Shown piece by piece: positions 24,610 through 31,803 of a stretch of 64,000 nucleotides of DNA (position 1 is the first letter of the stretch; each line of letters opens with the position of its first letter). The stretch comes from Stenotrophomonas maltophilia (GTDB taxonomy: Bacteria > Pseudomonadota > Gammaproteobacteria > Xanthomonadales > Xanthomonadaceae), in contig NZ_NIVS01000007.1 in NCBI RefSeq assembly GCF_002205165.1, positions 94,349-158,348 on the forward strand. Direction: 5' to 3'. The translations under genes were made by a program, and so were the position numbers. Under the pieces are notes generated by a model. That model was not told the DNA's origin, did not search any database, and saw only the letters and a program-made list of their open reading frames with translations.

Positions 24610-24655
24610 GCTTCAACCCCACGACGGCGGGACTGCCTGGATGCAGCCGCGAAAC

Positions 24656-25039
24656 CTACTTGGCGGAGCCCTTCTTGCGGTCTGGCTTCTTCGTGGAAGC
24701 CTCAGTGATGAAGGCGTGCTTGTCATCCTTGGACAGCAGCAACCGGCTTCCGAGCTGCTTCGTGATCTTGCCGACCGCGGCTTTGATCTCCTCCTTGGAC
24801 TCTGGCGCCATGTTGTCGTTCATCAAGACCGACAGGGACAGGCTCAGGAAGCCAACCAAGTCGAGCGCGTCGCCTTTCATGCCCATGTCGCTGACGCTAA
24901 AGCTGCGCTCCAGCCGACTCACGATCTCCGCATTCAAGGACCGCCCCGACTCACTCGCAGCTGATTCCAGCCGCTCGCGCAACTCCTGCTGCATTCGCAG
25001 CCCGAAGGGATTGATGAAGGCTGGGCTCGTCACACACAA
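24656..25039 (-). CDS. Arc-like ribbon-helix-helix repressor
   Basis: 127 residues. The start is a TTG (25039) or GTG (25033); a stop lies just upstream. INPFGLRMQQELRERLESAA followed by SGRSLNAEIVSRLERSF is the Arc/Mnt ribbon-helix-helix motif. The C-terminal part (FLSLSLSVLMNDNMAPESKE) is an extra helical domain. It is transcribed against the early operon, ending just before it overlaps the antirepressor-like fragment by 26 nt, similar to the arc/ant immunity region of P22. Confidence 0.75.
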   Translation of the reverse strand: MCVTSPAFINPFGLRMQQELRERLESAASESGRSLNAEIVSRLERSFSVSDMGMKGDALDLVGFLSLSLSVLMNDNMAPESKEEIKAAVGKITKQLGSRLLLSKDDKHAFITEASTKKPDRKKGSAK

Positions 25040-25175
25040 GACCCGCCGGTATCAGCGTGAGGACGGTGAATGGTGCGAAGCGGACTACGTGCGCATCACC
25101 CCAAAGGGCATCGCCAAGCTCGCTCAGCAGCTGGCTAAGCGGAGCGAATTGTTCACCGGCAAGGAGCCTGCATGA
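25014..25175 (+). CDS. antirepressor C-terminal fragment or small KilAC-like protein
   Basis: 53 residues, ATG at 25014 with AGGGA 6-7 nt upstream. KAGLVTHKTRRYQREDGEWC followed by VRITPKGIAKLAQQLAK is the pattern at the C-terminal end of phage antirepressors (x-VTPKG-x-x-x-L). Full antirepressors have 200 or more residues, so this is a remnant or a stand-alone domain. The adjacent Arc-like gene supports the first view. Confidence 0.5.
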   Translation: MKAGLVTHKTRRYQREDGEWCEADYVRITPKGIAKLAQQLAKRSELFTGKEPA

Positions 25176-25369
25176 TGCGCCCGCTTCGCATCGCTTGGAC
25201 GGCGGTTTGCTTGGCCACGGTGATCGCGGTGCCGCTTCGGATCGCCGAGATTGTCGCCGCTCATAACCCTGGCGCTTTCATTTGCGTCGCTACATCGACT
25301 GACGCATTTACCCCGACTTTTGCATTTTCACACACGAACCTGAACCAAGGAAACCTGAAAGATGAGTAA
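25172..25369 (+). CDS. small membrane or secreted phage protein
   Basis: 65 residues, ATG at 25172 with AGGAG 6 nt upstream and a 4-nt overlap with the previous stop. One hydrophobic segment (about 8-25, AWTAVCLATVIAVPLRIAEI) may be a membrane anchor. Nothing else can be said of its function. Confidence 0.5.
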   Translation: MMRPLRIAWTAVCLATVIAVPLRIAEIVAAHNPGAFICVATSTDAFTPTFAFSHTNLNQGNLKDE

Positions 25370-25559
25370 GGAAATCCCTACGCCGGCCCACAGCAGCACC
25401 CATCCCTTGGCCGGCTGTCGCGTGATCAAGCAGATCGAAGAAGGCGAGATCCGCATTGGAGAGAGCATCCACTTGGTCGTTCTCACAGCGCGCGACGGGA
25501 AAGCTCGCATCGCTATCAGAGCACCGCGCACCCTTGAGATCGTCGCCCCAAAACAGTGA
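25362..25559 (+). CDS. CsrA-like small protein
   Basis: 65 residues, 8-nt overlap with the previous gene. From residue 18 it runs GCRVIKQIEEGEIRIGESIH then LVVLTARDGKARIAIRAP, which aligns with E. coli CsrA (VGETLMIGDEV, TVTVLGVKGNQVRIGVNAP): the G-E-x-x-x-I-G turn, the hydrophobic strands and the R-I-x-x-x-A-P strand are in register. The residue corresponding to RNA-binding Arg44 and the C-terminal helix are missing, and there are 17 extra N-terminal residues. It could dimerise with host CsrA or bind RNA differently. Confidence 0.6.
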   Translation: MSKEIPTPAHSSTHPLAGCRVIKQIEEGEIRIGESIHLVVLTARDGKARIAIRAPRTLEIVAPKQ

Positions 25560-25631
25560 CGGCCCGAGCGCGTCAACGCCCGAGCCGTCTGCCAAGTCGC
25601 ACCCGTAACCGATCAGATCAAGGAAGCCACC

Positions 25632-26015
25632 ATGGCGAAGAACAGTGTACCCCCGGCCGCAGCGGCCGAAGAACCTCGGCTCGCGATCAGTGAGCACTAC
25701 CTGACCACAATGTGGCGGGAAAACCCCCTCTCGGACTACCTGACGAACCGCCTCGTGCGGGTGGATCGCAACACCAAGGCCTCGATCGCAATCCTGGGTG
25801 TCCTGCACAGGGATTTCACGGCACGGCAGGACAAGCGGGACACCGGTTCCGAGGACGAGCCCGTCCTTTTTCAGGAGCTGCCCGAACACGCTTTCGATGG
25901 CCTGATGCTGGCAATGGAATCCCTCTTGGAGGAGTCGGAAGTCCTGCTCGATTACGTCCGGGAGAACCAGAACAACGTCTGCGGCCAGCCGTTCAAGGGG
26001 GCAAGCCGTGGATAA
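25632..26015 (+). CDS. hypothetical early phage protein
   Basis: 127 residues, helical and acidic toward the C-terminus (FDGLMLAMESLLEESEVLLD). A good ribosome site (AAGGAAG) precedes the ATG at 25632. No known family. It overlaps the next gene by 8 nt and belongs to the run of small early genes. Confidence 0.55.
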   Translation: MAKNSVPPAAAAEEPRLAISEHYLTTMWRENPLSDYLTNRLVRVDRNTKASIAILGVLHRDFTARQDKRDTGSEDEPVLFQELPEHAFDGLMLAMESLLEESEVLLDYVRENQNNVCGQPFKGASRG

Positions 26016-26259
26016 GCCGACCCTCACCAAGGAAGAGCCGTTCAGCCTCATCCCCAGTCAGGACAACGCACCAGTCTTCCGGGTCTGCGCCGGCATCGAT
26101 ACCGCGCACACGACCTTGAAGGCGAGCATCTACTTCGACTTCGTCCAGCGACAGCTCTCGAACCTCAACAGCGGCGACATCACGGACGACGATATGTTCG
26201 TCCTTGCCGATCTGCTCGAGATGGTCAAGGCGCTGCGCTCCGCCTCAGGAGTCCGGTGA
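26008..26259 (+). CDS. DUF3077-like small protein 1
   Basis: 83 residues. PSQDNAPVFRVCAGIDTAHT followed by LKASIYFDFVQRQLS resembles the short DUF3077 family of pseudomonads and their phages (LF-x-V-x-x-G-x-x-x-x-x-A-L-x-x-A-S-x-L). Function of that family is unknown. The next gene seems related in its helical part. Confidence 0.5.
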   Translation: MDKPTLTKEEPFSLIPSQDNAPVFRVCAGIDTAHTTLKASIYFDFVQRQLSNLNSGDITDDDMFVLADLLEMVKALRSASGVR

Positions 26260-26513
26260 TGGCCTTGGATCGCTCGAAGACACAGAGCCAGGAAATTGCC
26301 AACTCCCCGCTGTCAGTCGTGGCAGGTGCGGACGTGGACCTCGCACTGAGCAAGGCACGCCTACTCACCGACCACGTGCAGGAACTGCTGTGGCAGGGGA
26401 TGCGCGACGCGGATGGCAAGGAAGTCGCGTTCGGATACGACACGGTCGTGACCATGGATTTTCTACTCGACATCGTGACCGGCCTGTATCGGTCGGCGGG
26501 AGCGGAAGCATGA
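26259..26513 (+). CDS. DUF3077-like small protein 2
   Basis: 84 residues, ATG at 26259 overlapping the previous stop (TGATG). VVAGADVDLALSKARLLTDH VQELL shows the same G-x-x-x-x-x-A-L-x-x-A helix as the preceding protein, and both end with a helix containing a Leu/Val-rich LDIVTGLYRSAG-like segment. They may be distant duplicates. Function unknown. Confidence 0.5.
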   Translation: MALDRSKTQSQEIANSPLSVVAGADVDLALSKARLLTDHVQELLWQGMRDADGKEVAFGYDTVVTMDFLLDIVTGLYRSAGAEA

Positions 26514-26824
26514 GCATCTTTGAAGATTTTCTTGATATGCACTACGTGGAGCAGGAGCCGGAGTACCGCGTCGATGCAAAGGGTGTGCGCTGCATCCGTC
26601 GAGCGATCACCTTTGGTATCCACGCCCTGGTGCAGGTGGAGAAGGCACGGCAGGCACAGACCGTTGCCGAGGCACTGAACCAGCCGTGGCCGGAGGATGT
26701 TCGTCTGGTAGCGCCCGGTGAGTCGTTCTGCTCGTCCATGGAAGAGATGGCGGACGCGCTGCTCTGGATCGAGTACGCAAGCCACGTGAAGGAGGTGAGC
26801 CATGACGCTGCAGCTGCTGAGTGA
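26510..26824 (+). CDS. hypothetical early phage protein
   Basis: 104 residues, ATG at 26510, 4-nt overlap with the previous gene. Contains HYVEQEPEYRVDAKGVRCIR and an acidic C-terminal helix. No motif recognised. It overlaps the next gene by 23 nt. Confidence 0.5.
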   Translation: MSIFEDFLDMHYVEQEPEYRVDAKGVRCIRRAITFGIHALVQVEKARQAQTVAEALNQPWPEDVRLVAPGESFCSSMEEMADALLWIEYASHVKEVSHDAAAAE

Positions 26825-27293
26825 ACTGCGATCCGCCGCCGCGACCCTACGCGGGCCTGGTGGCACTACCACCGACCGAATCAGCGCCGAATTGATGGAA
26901 CGCGCGGCCAATGCTCTTGCTGCCGCTCAACGTGCGCCGCTGCCCGCCACCGACATCATCGAACTGCTGCCGTCGATGCAGGACGGGTGGTCGCTGGAAA
27001 ACTACGGCACCTGGGCGGTCCGCGCGGCGGAGCGCGCGCACGGAATCGGAGGCGATGCGCCGAACCCTCGGCCCCCTAGTTGGGTCGAGGCCCCTGAAGG
27101 CTATAACTACCGAGCGATGGACAGCGACGGTCATTGGCACTGGTTTAATCAGCGTCCGTACACCGAGACGTTGGGTGACTACGACGGATGGGACGCCGAG
27201 GACGGCATACGCGAGGCACGCGGACTGCGCTTCTATCCCAGTTGGAAGGACACGCTGGAAGTGCGCCCGGAGGTGACCGATGCCCGCGGCTGA
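26802..27293 (+). CDS. hypothetical early phage protein, aromatic-rich
   Basis: 163 residues. An N-terminal helix (MTLQLLSELRSAAATLRGPG) is followed by a part rich in Trp/Tyr/Asp (SDGHWHWFNQRPYTETLGDY DGWDAEDGI). Such proteins are common in early operons of Xanthomonadaceae phages, but no function is known to me. It overlaps the PrtN-like gene by 14 nt. Confidence 0.5.
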   Translation: MTLQLLSELRSAAATLRGPGGTTTDRISAELMERAANALAAAQRAPLPATDIIELLPSMQDGWSLENYGTWAVRAAERAHGIGGDAPNPRPPSWVEAPEGYNYRAMDSDGHWHWFNQRPYTETLGDYDGWDAEDGIREARGLRFYPSWKDTLEVRPEVTDARG

Positions 27294-27489
27294 GCACTCA
27301 ACTTTCTGGCTGCTCTATGGCCACTACGGGCCGACCATGACAGTCGAGAAGTTCCGTGCGGAGTTCATGCCCAATCTGACCATGAAGACCCTGCAGAACT
27401 GGATCGCCAGGGGAGACGCGCCGCGGCCGGTCAATGGTGTTTTTGACGTCCGAGACGTGGCGGAGTGGTGGGATCGTCAACGACGATAG
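27280..27489 (+). CDS. PrtN-like pyocin-activator family protein
   Basis: 69 residues. FWLLYGHYGPTMTVEKFRAE followed by MPNLTMKTLQNWIARGDAPR and FDVRDVAEWWDRQ matches the small PrtN family: an N-terminal hydrophobic start, an HTH-like middle and the D-x-x-D-x-A-x-x-x-D end. PrtN of Pseudomonas turns on pyocin genes; phage members near the att site may act as regulators or excisionase-like factors. It is the last plus-strand early gene. Confidence 0.6.
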   Translation: MPAAEHSTFWLLYGHYGPTMTVEKFRAEFMPNLTMKTLQNWIARGDAPRPVNGVFDVRDVAEWWDRQRR

Positions 27490-27513
27490 ACCTAACCATG
27501 TCGTCAGTGGTGG

Positions 27514-28095
27514 TCAACGCAATGCCGGAAACCAAAGTCGCAAAAGGTGGACGATTCTTTCACGCAGGTTCCTTGGAACAGAAGGAAGTACGCTGATAGG
27601 CTGTCGTGTACCGAGCCTGTCGCTCAGCAACTTGCGCCACTTCAAGTACTGCGAGCCGCTGACACCTGGTGCCAACTTGATCTCAGCGTGAGCCACGCTG
27701 TCAGAATTCGGCGTCTCGTACACACGAAAGACCTGCTCACCTGCAGCCCCACGGACCGCATGGATTTCTGCGACGTGGCCCAACAGGACACCCTGCAATG
27801 CAAATCCCGCGCGTGGCTTCCCTCGTTGCCTCCGGTGTCGCTCTCGCCGCTCGGGCTCGTCCATCGCTAATTGGCGCGAATACAAAGAGAGGCGCTGGAC
27901 AGAGAATCCGCGCTTTGTCAGGTCCTGCTGACTAATCTGGGACTCACGGAGAGTTAGCGTTGTGGGATCAATATCATCCGGATACTTTCCGTCCACAGTA
28001 ATAGGTATGCCGGCCTTATAGCAAAGCCGGCATACCATTTCTTCTTCAGATACAAGCGGCACGACGACCGCAGATCCCCCTGCAATCTCCCCCAT
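27514..28095 (-). CDS. third protein of a prophage-end accessory cassette
   Basis: 193 residues from the ATG at 28095; the frame is open further upstream but that part overlaps the next gene. LVSEEEMVCRLCYKAGIPIT, LTLRESQISQQDLTKRGFSV QRLSLYSR, and a late HAEIKLAPG stretch suggest a compact mixed fold with basic middle part (RRERHRRQRGKP). I know of no characterised relative. The gene is 13 nt behind the 169-residue gene, so it is probably in the same operon. Confidence 0.6.
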   Translation of the reverse strand: MGEIAGGSAVVVPLVSEEEMVCRLCYKAGIPITVDGKYPDDIDPTTLTLRESQISQQDLTKRGFSVQRLSLYSRQLAMDEPERRERHRRQRGKPRAGFALQGVLLGHVAEIHAVRGAAGEQVFRVYETPNSDSVAHAEIKLAPGVSGSQYLKWRKLLSDRLGTRQPISVLPSVPRNLRERIVHLLRLWFPALR

Positions 28096-28108
28096 CGAAC
28101 AACCCCGG

Positions 28109-28618
28109 TTACTTGAGACGTTCGACGAAACTATGAAGTCCGGAATTGGGAAAGCGCTGCGGGCTAACCTCGTCCCCGAACTCTTCGACCCCATCAAGTC
28201 GACTGTAGTAGCTCAGAACGCCAACTTCGTCGATGTGAACGTGAAAAAGATCAACATCATTTCCATAGAGGAAGTTGATTTCTCCATCGTGGGAAAGTTC
28301 CAGGGAGAAGTCGAGACAGCTATCCCACAAGCCGTTTATGAATGCTTCGGCGGAACAGTAAGCCAGCTCCGTTGGCTCGGCAACGCCATCCATATCGGAG
28401 TGGGCGAGCAGCGCCGACTCGCTCCTGAGGTGCGCCAGGTGCGACGACCTCTTGGCATAAGCCAAGCTCGGCTTGGGCGCGGCGAGCTGCGGCCGAGCAC
28501 CAACACGCTTAATGCGCCACCCTTTGGAAAAGTCGGATTCCCACACGCGCTTCGAGCGCGAAGTTACGCCCCAGCGCTCACGATCTAGATCGAAAGTATC
28601 AATGCATGGCATGTTCAT
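28109..28618 (-). CDS. second protein of the prophage-end cassette
   Basis: 169 residues, overlapping the TIGR04255-like gene by 20 nt. The C-terminal half (CLDFSLELSHDGEINFLYGN, DLFHVHIDEVGVLSYYSRLD, SPQRFPNSGLHSFVERL) looks like a beta-rich domain of about 80 residues that I associate with small proteins of genomic islands (D-G-E-I-x-F ... G-x-L-x-Y ... F-P). GC is lower than in the host genes. Function unknown. Confidence 0.6.
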   Translation of the reverse strand: MNMPCIDTFDLDRERWGVTSRSKRVWESDFSKGWRIKRVGARPQLAAPKPSLAYAKRSSHLAHLRSESALLAHSDMDGVAEPTELAYCSAEAFINGLWDSCLDFSLELSHDGEINFLYGNDVDLFHVHIDEVGVLSYYSRLDGVEEFGDEVSPQRFPNSGLHSFVERLK

Positions 28619-29393
28619 TCGGACCCTCCTTGAGACCTACAAGTTCCAACATTTCGTCGGTGATCAACCGCTTCATTAATGACCGGTTGTCACTATGGGC
28701 TTGATCCCACATCGACGAGAGATCCTTCTCACTGACTTTCGCACCGTCTTGGCTGGGAGACAGCCGCTGCCGATGTACAACTTCCGTTACATGAATCTTG
28801 CCGCCATCATCATCATTTCTATTTCCGACGTCTATGCTCAATGCGGCTCTATTGCGCCAGCTACTTACCGCCGGGGCCTGCTCGATCCAATCCACCCAAT
28901 AGCGCCAAGTAGCGCCCTGCTTGATGATGAACGGCGCTAGCAATGGTGTATCGGCCCGGAAAACGCTTTCTGAACGGTAGTCTGTCGCTTTGTCTGTAAG
29001 GAAGACGTCATGATAGGCCAAACCAACGGCACCGAGTTCTAGCACGCCGTCTCCGAGCAGGCTCAGTACCGGCTGTAGGCGCTCCAATGCGCCATCGCGG
29101 GAAAAAGGCCAGCCACGGTAATCAGACCAGACCACGTGCACGTAATTTTCGTGAACATGGACTTCTTCTGCGACCTGCTCATCGTCACTCCTTCGCTCGA
29201 AAGCGATGGCGTGGTCGTCGTCATCGTCCTCATCCGGCTCCACCCTATCCAAGCCAAACGTACTGAGATGGCTAGTCAACCGATCCACCAAAGTTGTCTT
29301 CGCGCCAGCATCAATTTCGCCACGGAAGATCAGCGCGAAATCTAGACGCGCGATGGCATGCGCATCCGTGTAGGGCCTCGTAGCACTCACCAT
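28599..29393 (-). CDS. TIGR04255-like protein, first gene of the prophage-end cassette
   Basis: 264 residues from the ATG at 29393; a longer frame reaches 29594 but starts with low-quality sequence. IARLDFALIFRGEIDAGAKT, VGLAYHDVFLTDKATDYRSE, WRYWVDWIEQAP and the end MWDQAHSDNRSLMKRLITDE MLELVGL fit the pattern of the sporadic TIGR04255 family: long beta-rich body, then (x)AH-x-x-x-x-x-x-x-L-x-T-x-E-M-L-E-x-(I/V)G. An acidic DEDDDDD run is unusual. Function of the family is not established. It leads three overlapping or closely spaced genes. Confidence 0.6.
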   Translation of the reverse strand: MVSATRPYTDAHAIARLDFALIFRGEIDAGAKTTLVDRLTSHLSTFGLDRVEPDEDDDDDHAIAFERRSDDEQVAEEVHVHENYVHVVWSDYRGWPFSRDGALERLQPVLSLLGDGVLELGAVGLAYHDVFLTDKATDYRSESVFRADTPLLAPFIIKQGATWRYWVDWIEQAPAVSSWRNRAALSIDVGNRNDDDGGKIHVTEVVHRQRLSPSQDGAKVSEKDLSSMWDQAHSDNRSLMKRLITDEMLELVGLKEGPNEHAMH

Positions 29394-29618
29394 GGAAGCC
29401 GTCTCGGATTCGGACGTCTGGCAGCCATGCTTGGATTTAAGGTCACGCAGATCTCCTGGGCAATCAGGGGAGTGCCAAGAAGGCGCATCTGCGCCATCGC
29501 TCCCCCGAACAGGCGGATTTATAGCAGCTAAGGGTGAAACAAGCGATGAAGTCCGACTTGCGACATGCTGGTAAAAGCACCAGCACTGCACCAAGAGCAG
29601 AATAACCCCATGATTACA

Positions 29619-29708
29619 TTAGGAATTCGCCCCATCCATCATCGGGGCGACGGACAGGCGCAGGGAGGCGGCGTAACGCGCGGCGGCGTCGGTGGCAGGC
29701 TGGGTCAT
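29619..29708 (-). pseudogene. dusA: dusA 5' fragment left by prophage insertion
   Basis: Reading from the ATG at 29708: MTQPATDAAARYAASLRLSV APMMD, then GANS and a stop. SLRLSVAPMMD is the conserved start of tRNA-dihydrouridine synthase A, where the next residues should be W-T-D-x-H. After the Asp the sequence turns into phage DNA. Only 25 codons of dusA remain; the rest should be joined to the other prophage end outside the window, perhaps with a new start that keeps the enzyme working, as known for dusA-integrated elements. Confidence 0.85.
29629..29645. other. right prophage attachment junction (attR) in dusA
   Basis: The switch from dusA to phage sequence occurs in or next to CCCCGATGATGGAT (minus strand, 29647-29634). 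This lies in the codons for APMMD, the place where a family of phages and islands with a dedicated integrase type is known to enter dusA. The exact core needs the left junction for comparison. Confidence 0.75.
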
Positions 29709-29877
29709 GGGGCGCGAGGCTATCTGGATTCACTGGCAATGCCAGCGCAATCAATAGTTTACCCCCTTCCCATGAACGCTGCCCGAGGGCGCAGGCGGCC
29801 GCCAGCCCAGATGCGGAGTACACGCCTGCAACGACGGCAGTAGACAATGCAGCCCTGCACGTCCCTCCCAGGCAGCC
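29709..29877. other. divergent promoter region of dusA and the CDF gene
   Basis: 169 nt without a gene between the dusA start (minus) and the transporter start (plus). It should hold both promoters. Nothing like a tRNA or a metal-sensing riboswitch is visible. The original dusA promoter now drives only a 29-codon fragment. Confidence 0.5.
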
Positions 29878-30834
29878 ATGCCCGCACTTCGCCTTCCCAG
29901 CTTCGACCCCACCACCGAACAAGGCGTCCTGCGCCTGTCGATCGCCGCCTCCTTGGCGATGGCCGCCGCGGCCGTGGCGTTCGGCCTGTTGGCCAACTCC
30001 TCGCTGATCATCTTCGACGGCATCTATGGGCTGATCGACGTGGTGATGACCTGGCTGTCGCTGCTGGTGGTGCGCCTGATCAGCCTGTCGACCCATGTGG
30101 ATACCCTGCAGTCGCGCTTGAACCAGCGCTTCACCATGGGCTTCTGGCACCTGGAGCCGATCGTGCTCGGGGTCAGCGGCACATTGATGATCGGCGCGGC
30201 GCTGTACGCGGCGGTCAATGCGGTGGATGCACTGATGTCCGGCGGACGCGAGATCGCGCTGGGGCCGGCGATCCTGTTCGCGGTCATTTCGATCGTGGCC
30301 GAAACCGGCCTGGCGCTGTTCGTAAGCCGGGCGAACCGGGCGATCGGCTCGGACTTCATCGCGCTCGATGCGAAGAACTGGGTGGTCGCGGCGAGCATGT
30401 CTGCCGCCTACCTGGTCGCCTTCGTCGGCGGCTATGTGCTGGGCGGCACGCAGTGGGCGTGGCTGGTGCCGTACATCGATCCGGCGATCCTGCTGGTGGT
30501 GTGCCTGTTCGTGGTCGTCGCGCCGATGGGCACGGTGCGCCAGGCGTTGTCGGACATCCTGCTGATCACCCCGCTGGATCTGCAGACCCATGTGGACGAG
30601 GTGGCGCGCGATATCGTCGCCTGGCACGGTTTCCTGGAATACCGCAGCTACGTGGCCAAGGTCGGGCGCGGTGAGCAGATAGAACTGTTCTTCGTGGTGC
30701 GCGCCGATGATCCGCCGCGGGCGCTGATCGAGTGGGACCGGCTGCGCGATGAGATTGGTGAGGCACTGGGCGAGGAGTCGCCGGACCGGTGGTTGACGAT
30801 CATGTTCACGACGGATCGGGAGTGGGCGATCTGA
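29878..30834 (+). CDS. cation diffusion facilitator family transporter
   Basis: 318 residues with about six membrane segments (LSIAASLAMAAAAVAFGLLA, IIFDGIYGLIDVVMTWLSLL and further ones to about 210) and a cytoplasmic C-terminal domain. SSLIIFDGIYGLIDVVMT is the CDF signature region with the metal-site Asp residues; a second Asp pair lies in IALDAKNWVVAA (about 163). It exports divalent metal, though the metal cannot be told. The family is firm. Confidence 0.85.
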   Translation: MPALRLPSFDPTTEQGVLRLSIAASLAMAAAAVAFGLLANSSLIIFDGIYGLIDVVMTWLSLLVVRLISLSTHVDTLQSRLNQRFTMGFWHLEPIVLGVSGTLMIGAALYAAVNAVDALMSGGREIALGPAILFAVISIVAETGLALFVSRANRAIGSDFIALDAKNWVVAASMSAAYLVAFVGGYVLGGTQWAWLVPYIDPAILLVVCLFVVVAPMGTVRQALSDILLITPLDLQTHVDEVARDIVAWHGFLEYRSYVAKVGRGEQIELFFVVRADDPPRALIEWDRLRDEIGEALGEESPDRWLTIMFTTDREWAI

Positions 30835-30855
30835 GCGAGGCCAACGTGCATCGCC

Positions 30856-31692
30856 CTATCGCTCGGTCGCCACACTGCCCTGCTTCCACTGCCGCGGCGA
30901 CTGCCCGGTCTGCGCCTTGAACGCGCGCGACAACGCCGCTTCGCTGCCGTAGCCCACGTCGATGGCGATGCGCTTGAGCGGATGGCCGCGGCGCAGTGCC
31001 TGCTGCACCAGGCGGGTGCGCCAGCCCTGCAGATAGTGCCCGGGGGTGCTGCCGATGGTGTCGCGGAAACTGTCGGCGAAGGCGCTGCGTGACATGCCGG
31101 CACGCTGCGCGAGCGACTCCAGCGTCCACTCGTCGGCAGGCGCTTCATGCATCGCCACCAGCGCGTGACGCAGGCGCGGATGGGCCATGCCGGCAAGCAG
31201 GCCGACGCGGATCTGCCCGCTTTCCATCAGCGCGCGCAGGATCTGGATGAGCACGACTTCGAACAGGCGATCCAGCAGCGCCTGGCGGCCGCAGCGCTGC
31301 GCGAAGGCTTCTTCGAACAACAGCGACAGCACCGGCTGGCCGCCGTACAGGCCTTCCAGCGGCAGACAGACGATCGGCGGCAATGCTGCGGCCACCGGGT
31401 TGTTGGCGCCGCCTTCGAACTGCAGGTTGGCGCAGGCGAAATCCGCTCCGCGCGTGGGATCGGTGACGAAGCGGTGCGCGAGCGGGCGCGGGTACAGCAG
31501 TACGCTGGGCGTGGTGATCTGCAGCACGCTGCCGTCCGGATGCTCAACGCGCACATCGCCGTCGCGGATCAGATGCAGTTGGCCGCGCTCGCCGTCGGCG
31601 GGCAGATCGTTGATGCCGCACAGCGCGCCGGCATGGAACACCTCGGCCGACACCGCGAAGCGGTCCAGCAGGGATTGCAGTCGATCGACCAT
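30856..31692 (-). CDS. AraC-family regulator with cupin N-terminus
   Basis: 278 residues from the ATG at 31692, chosen for the GGAG site 7 nt upstream and the family-typical [20 protein letters not shown] start. The N-terminal cupin ([29 protein letters not shown]) is followed by two HTH motifs ([22 protein letters not shown] and [20 protein letters not shown]). It is divergent from ohr by 111 nt and may control it in place of the usual OhrR. Confidence 0.88.
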   Translation of the reverse strand: MVDRLQSLLDRFAVSAEVFHAGALCGINDLPADGERGQLHLIRDGDVRVEHPDGSVLQITTPSVLLYPRPLAHRFVTDPTRGADFACANLQFEGGANNPVAAALPPIVCLPLEGLYGGQPVLSLLFEEAFAQRCGRQALLDRLFEVVLIQILRALMESGQIRVGLLAGMAHPRLRHALVAMHEAPADEWTLESLAQRAGMSRSAFADSFRDTIGSTPGHYLQGWRTRLVQQALRRGHPLKRIAIDVGYGSEAALSRAFKAQTGQSPRQWKQGSVATER

Positions 31693-31803
31693 TGGCGGAC
31701 TCCAGATCAAGTTTTCTGGACGAAATGTTGCCACAAGTACGACTCAGGCGCGCAAAGTACACCTGCCATCTGGCCCACCCCTTTCACTCCGCAGGAGATT
31801 CCC

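Noticed and set aside
25308..26051. 247-codon minus-strand frame against the early genes
   Set aside because: Overlaps three well-linked plus-strand genes with ribosome sites and coupled starts; no motif of its own.
27498..27596. A 32-codon frame after the PrtN-like gene as an integrase remnant
   Set aside because: No ribosome site and no recombinase motif (no R-H-R-Y residues); it overlaps the end of the minus-strand cassette. Too short to support any claim.
29614..30627. 337-codon minus-strand frame across the CDF gene
   Set aside because: It is an antisense frame of the transporter with Arg/His/Gln-rich low-quality sequence. The real minus-strand information here is the dusA start in another frame.
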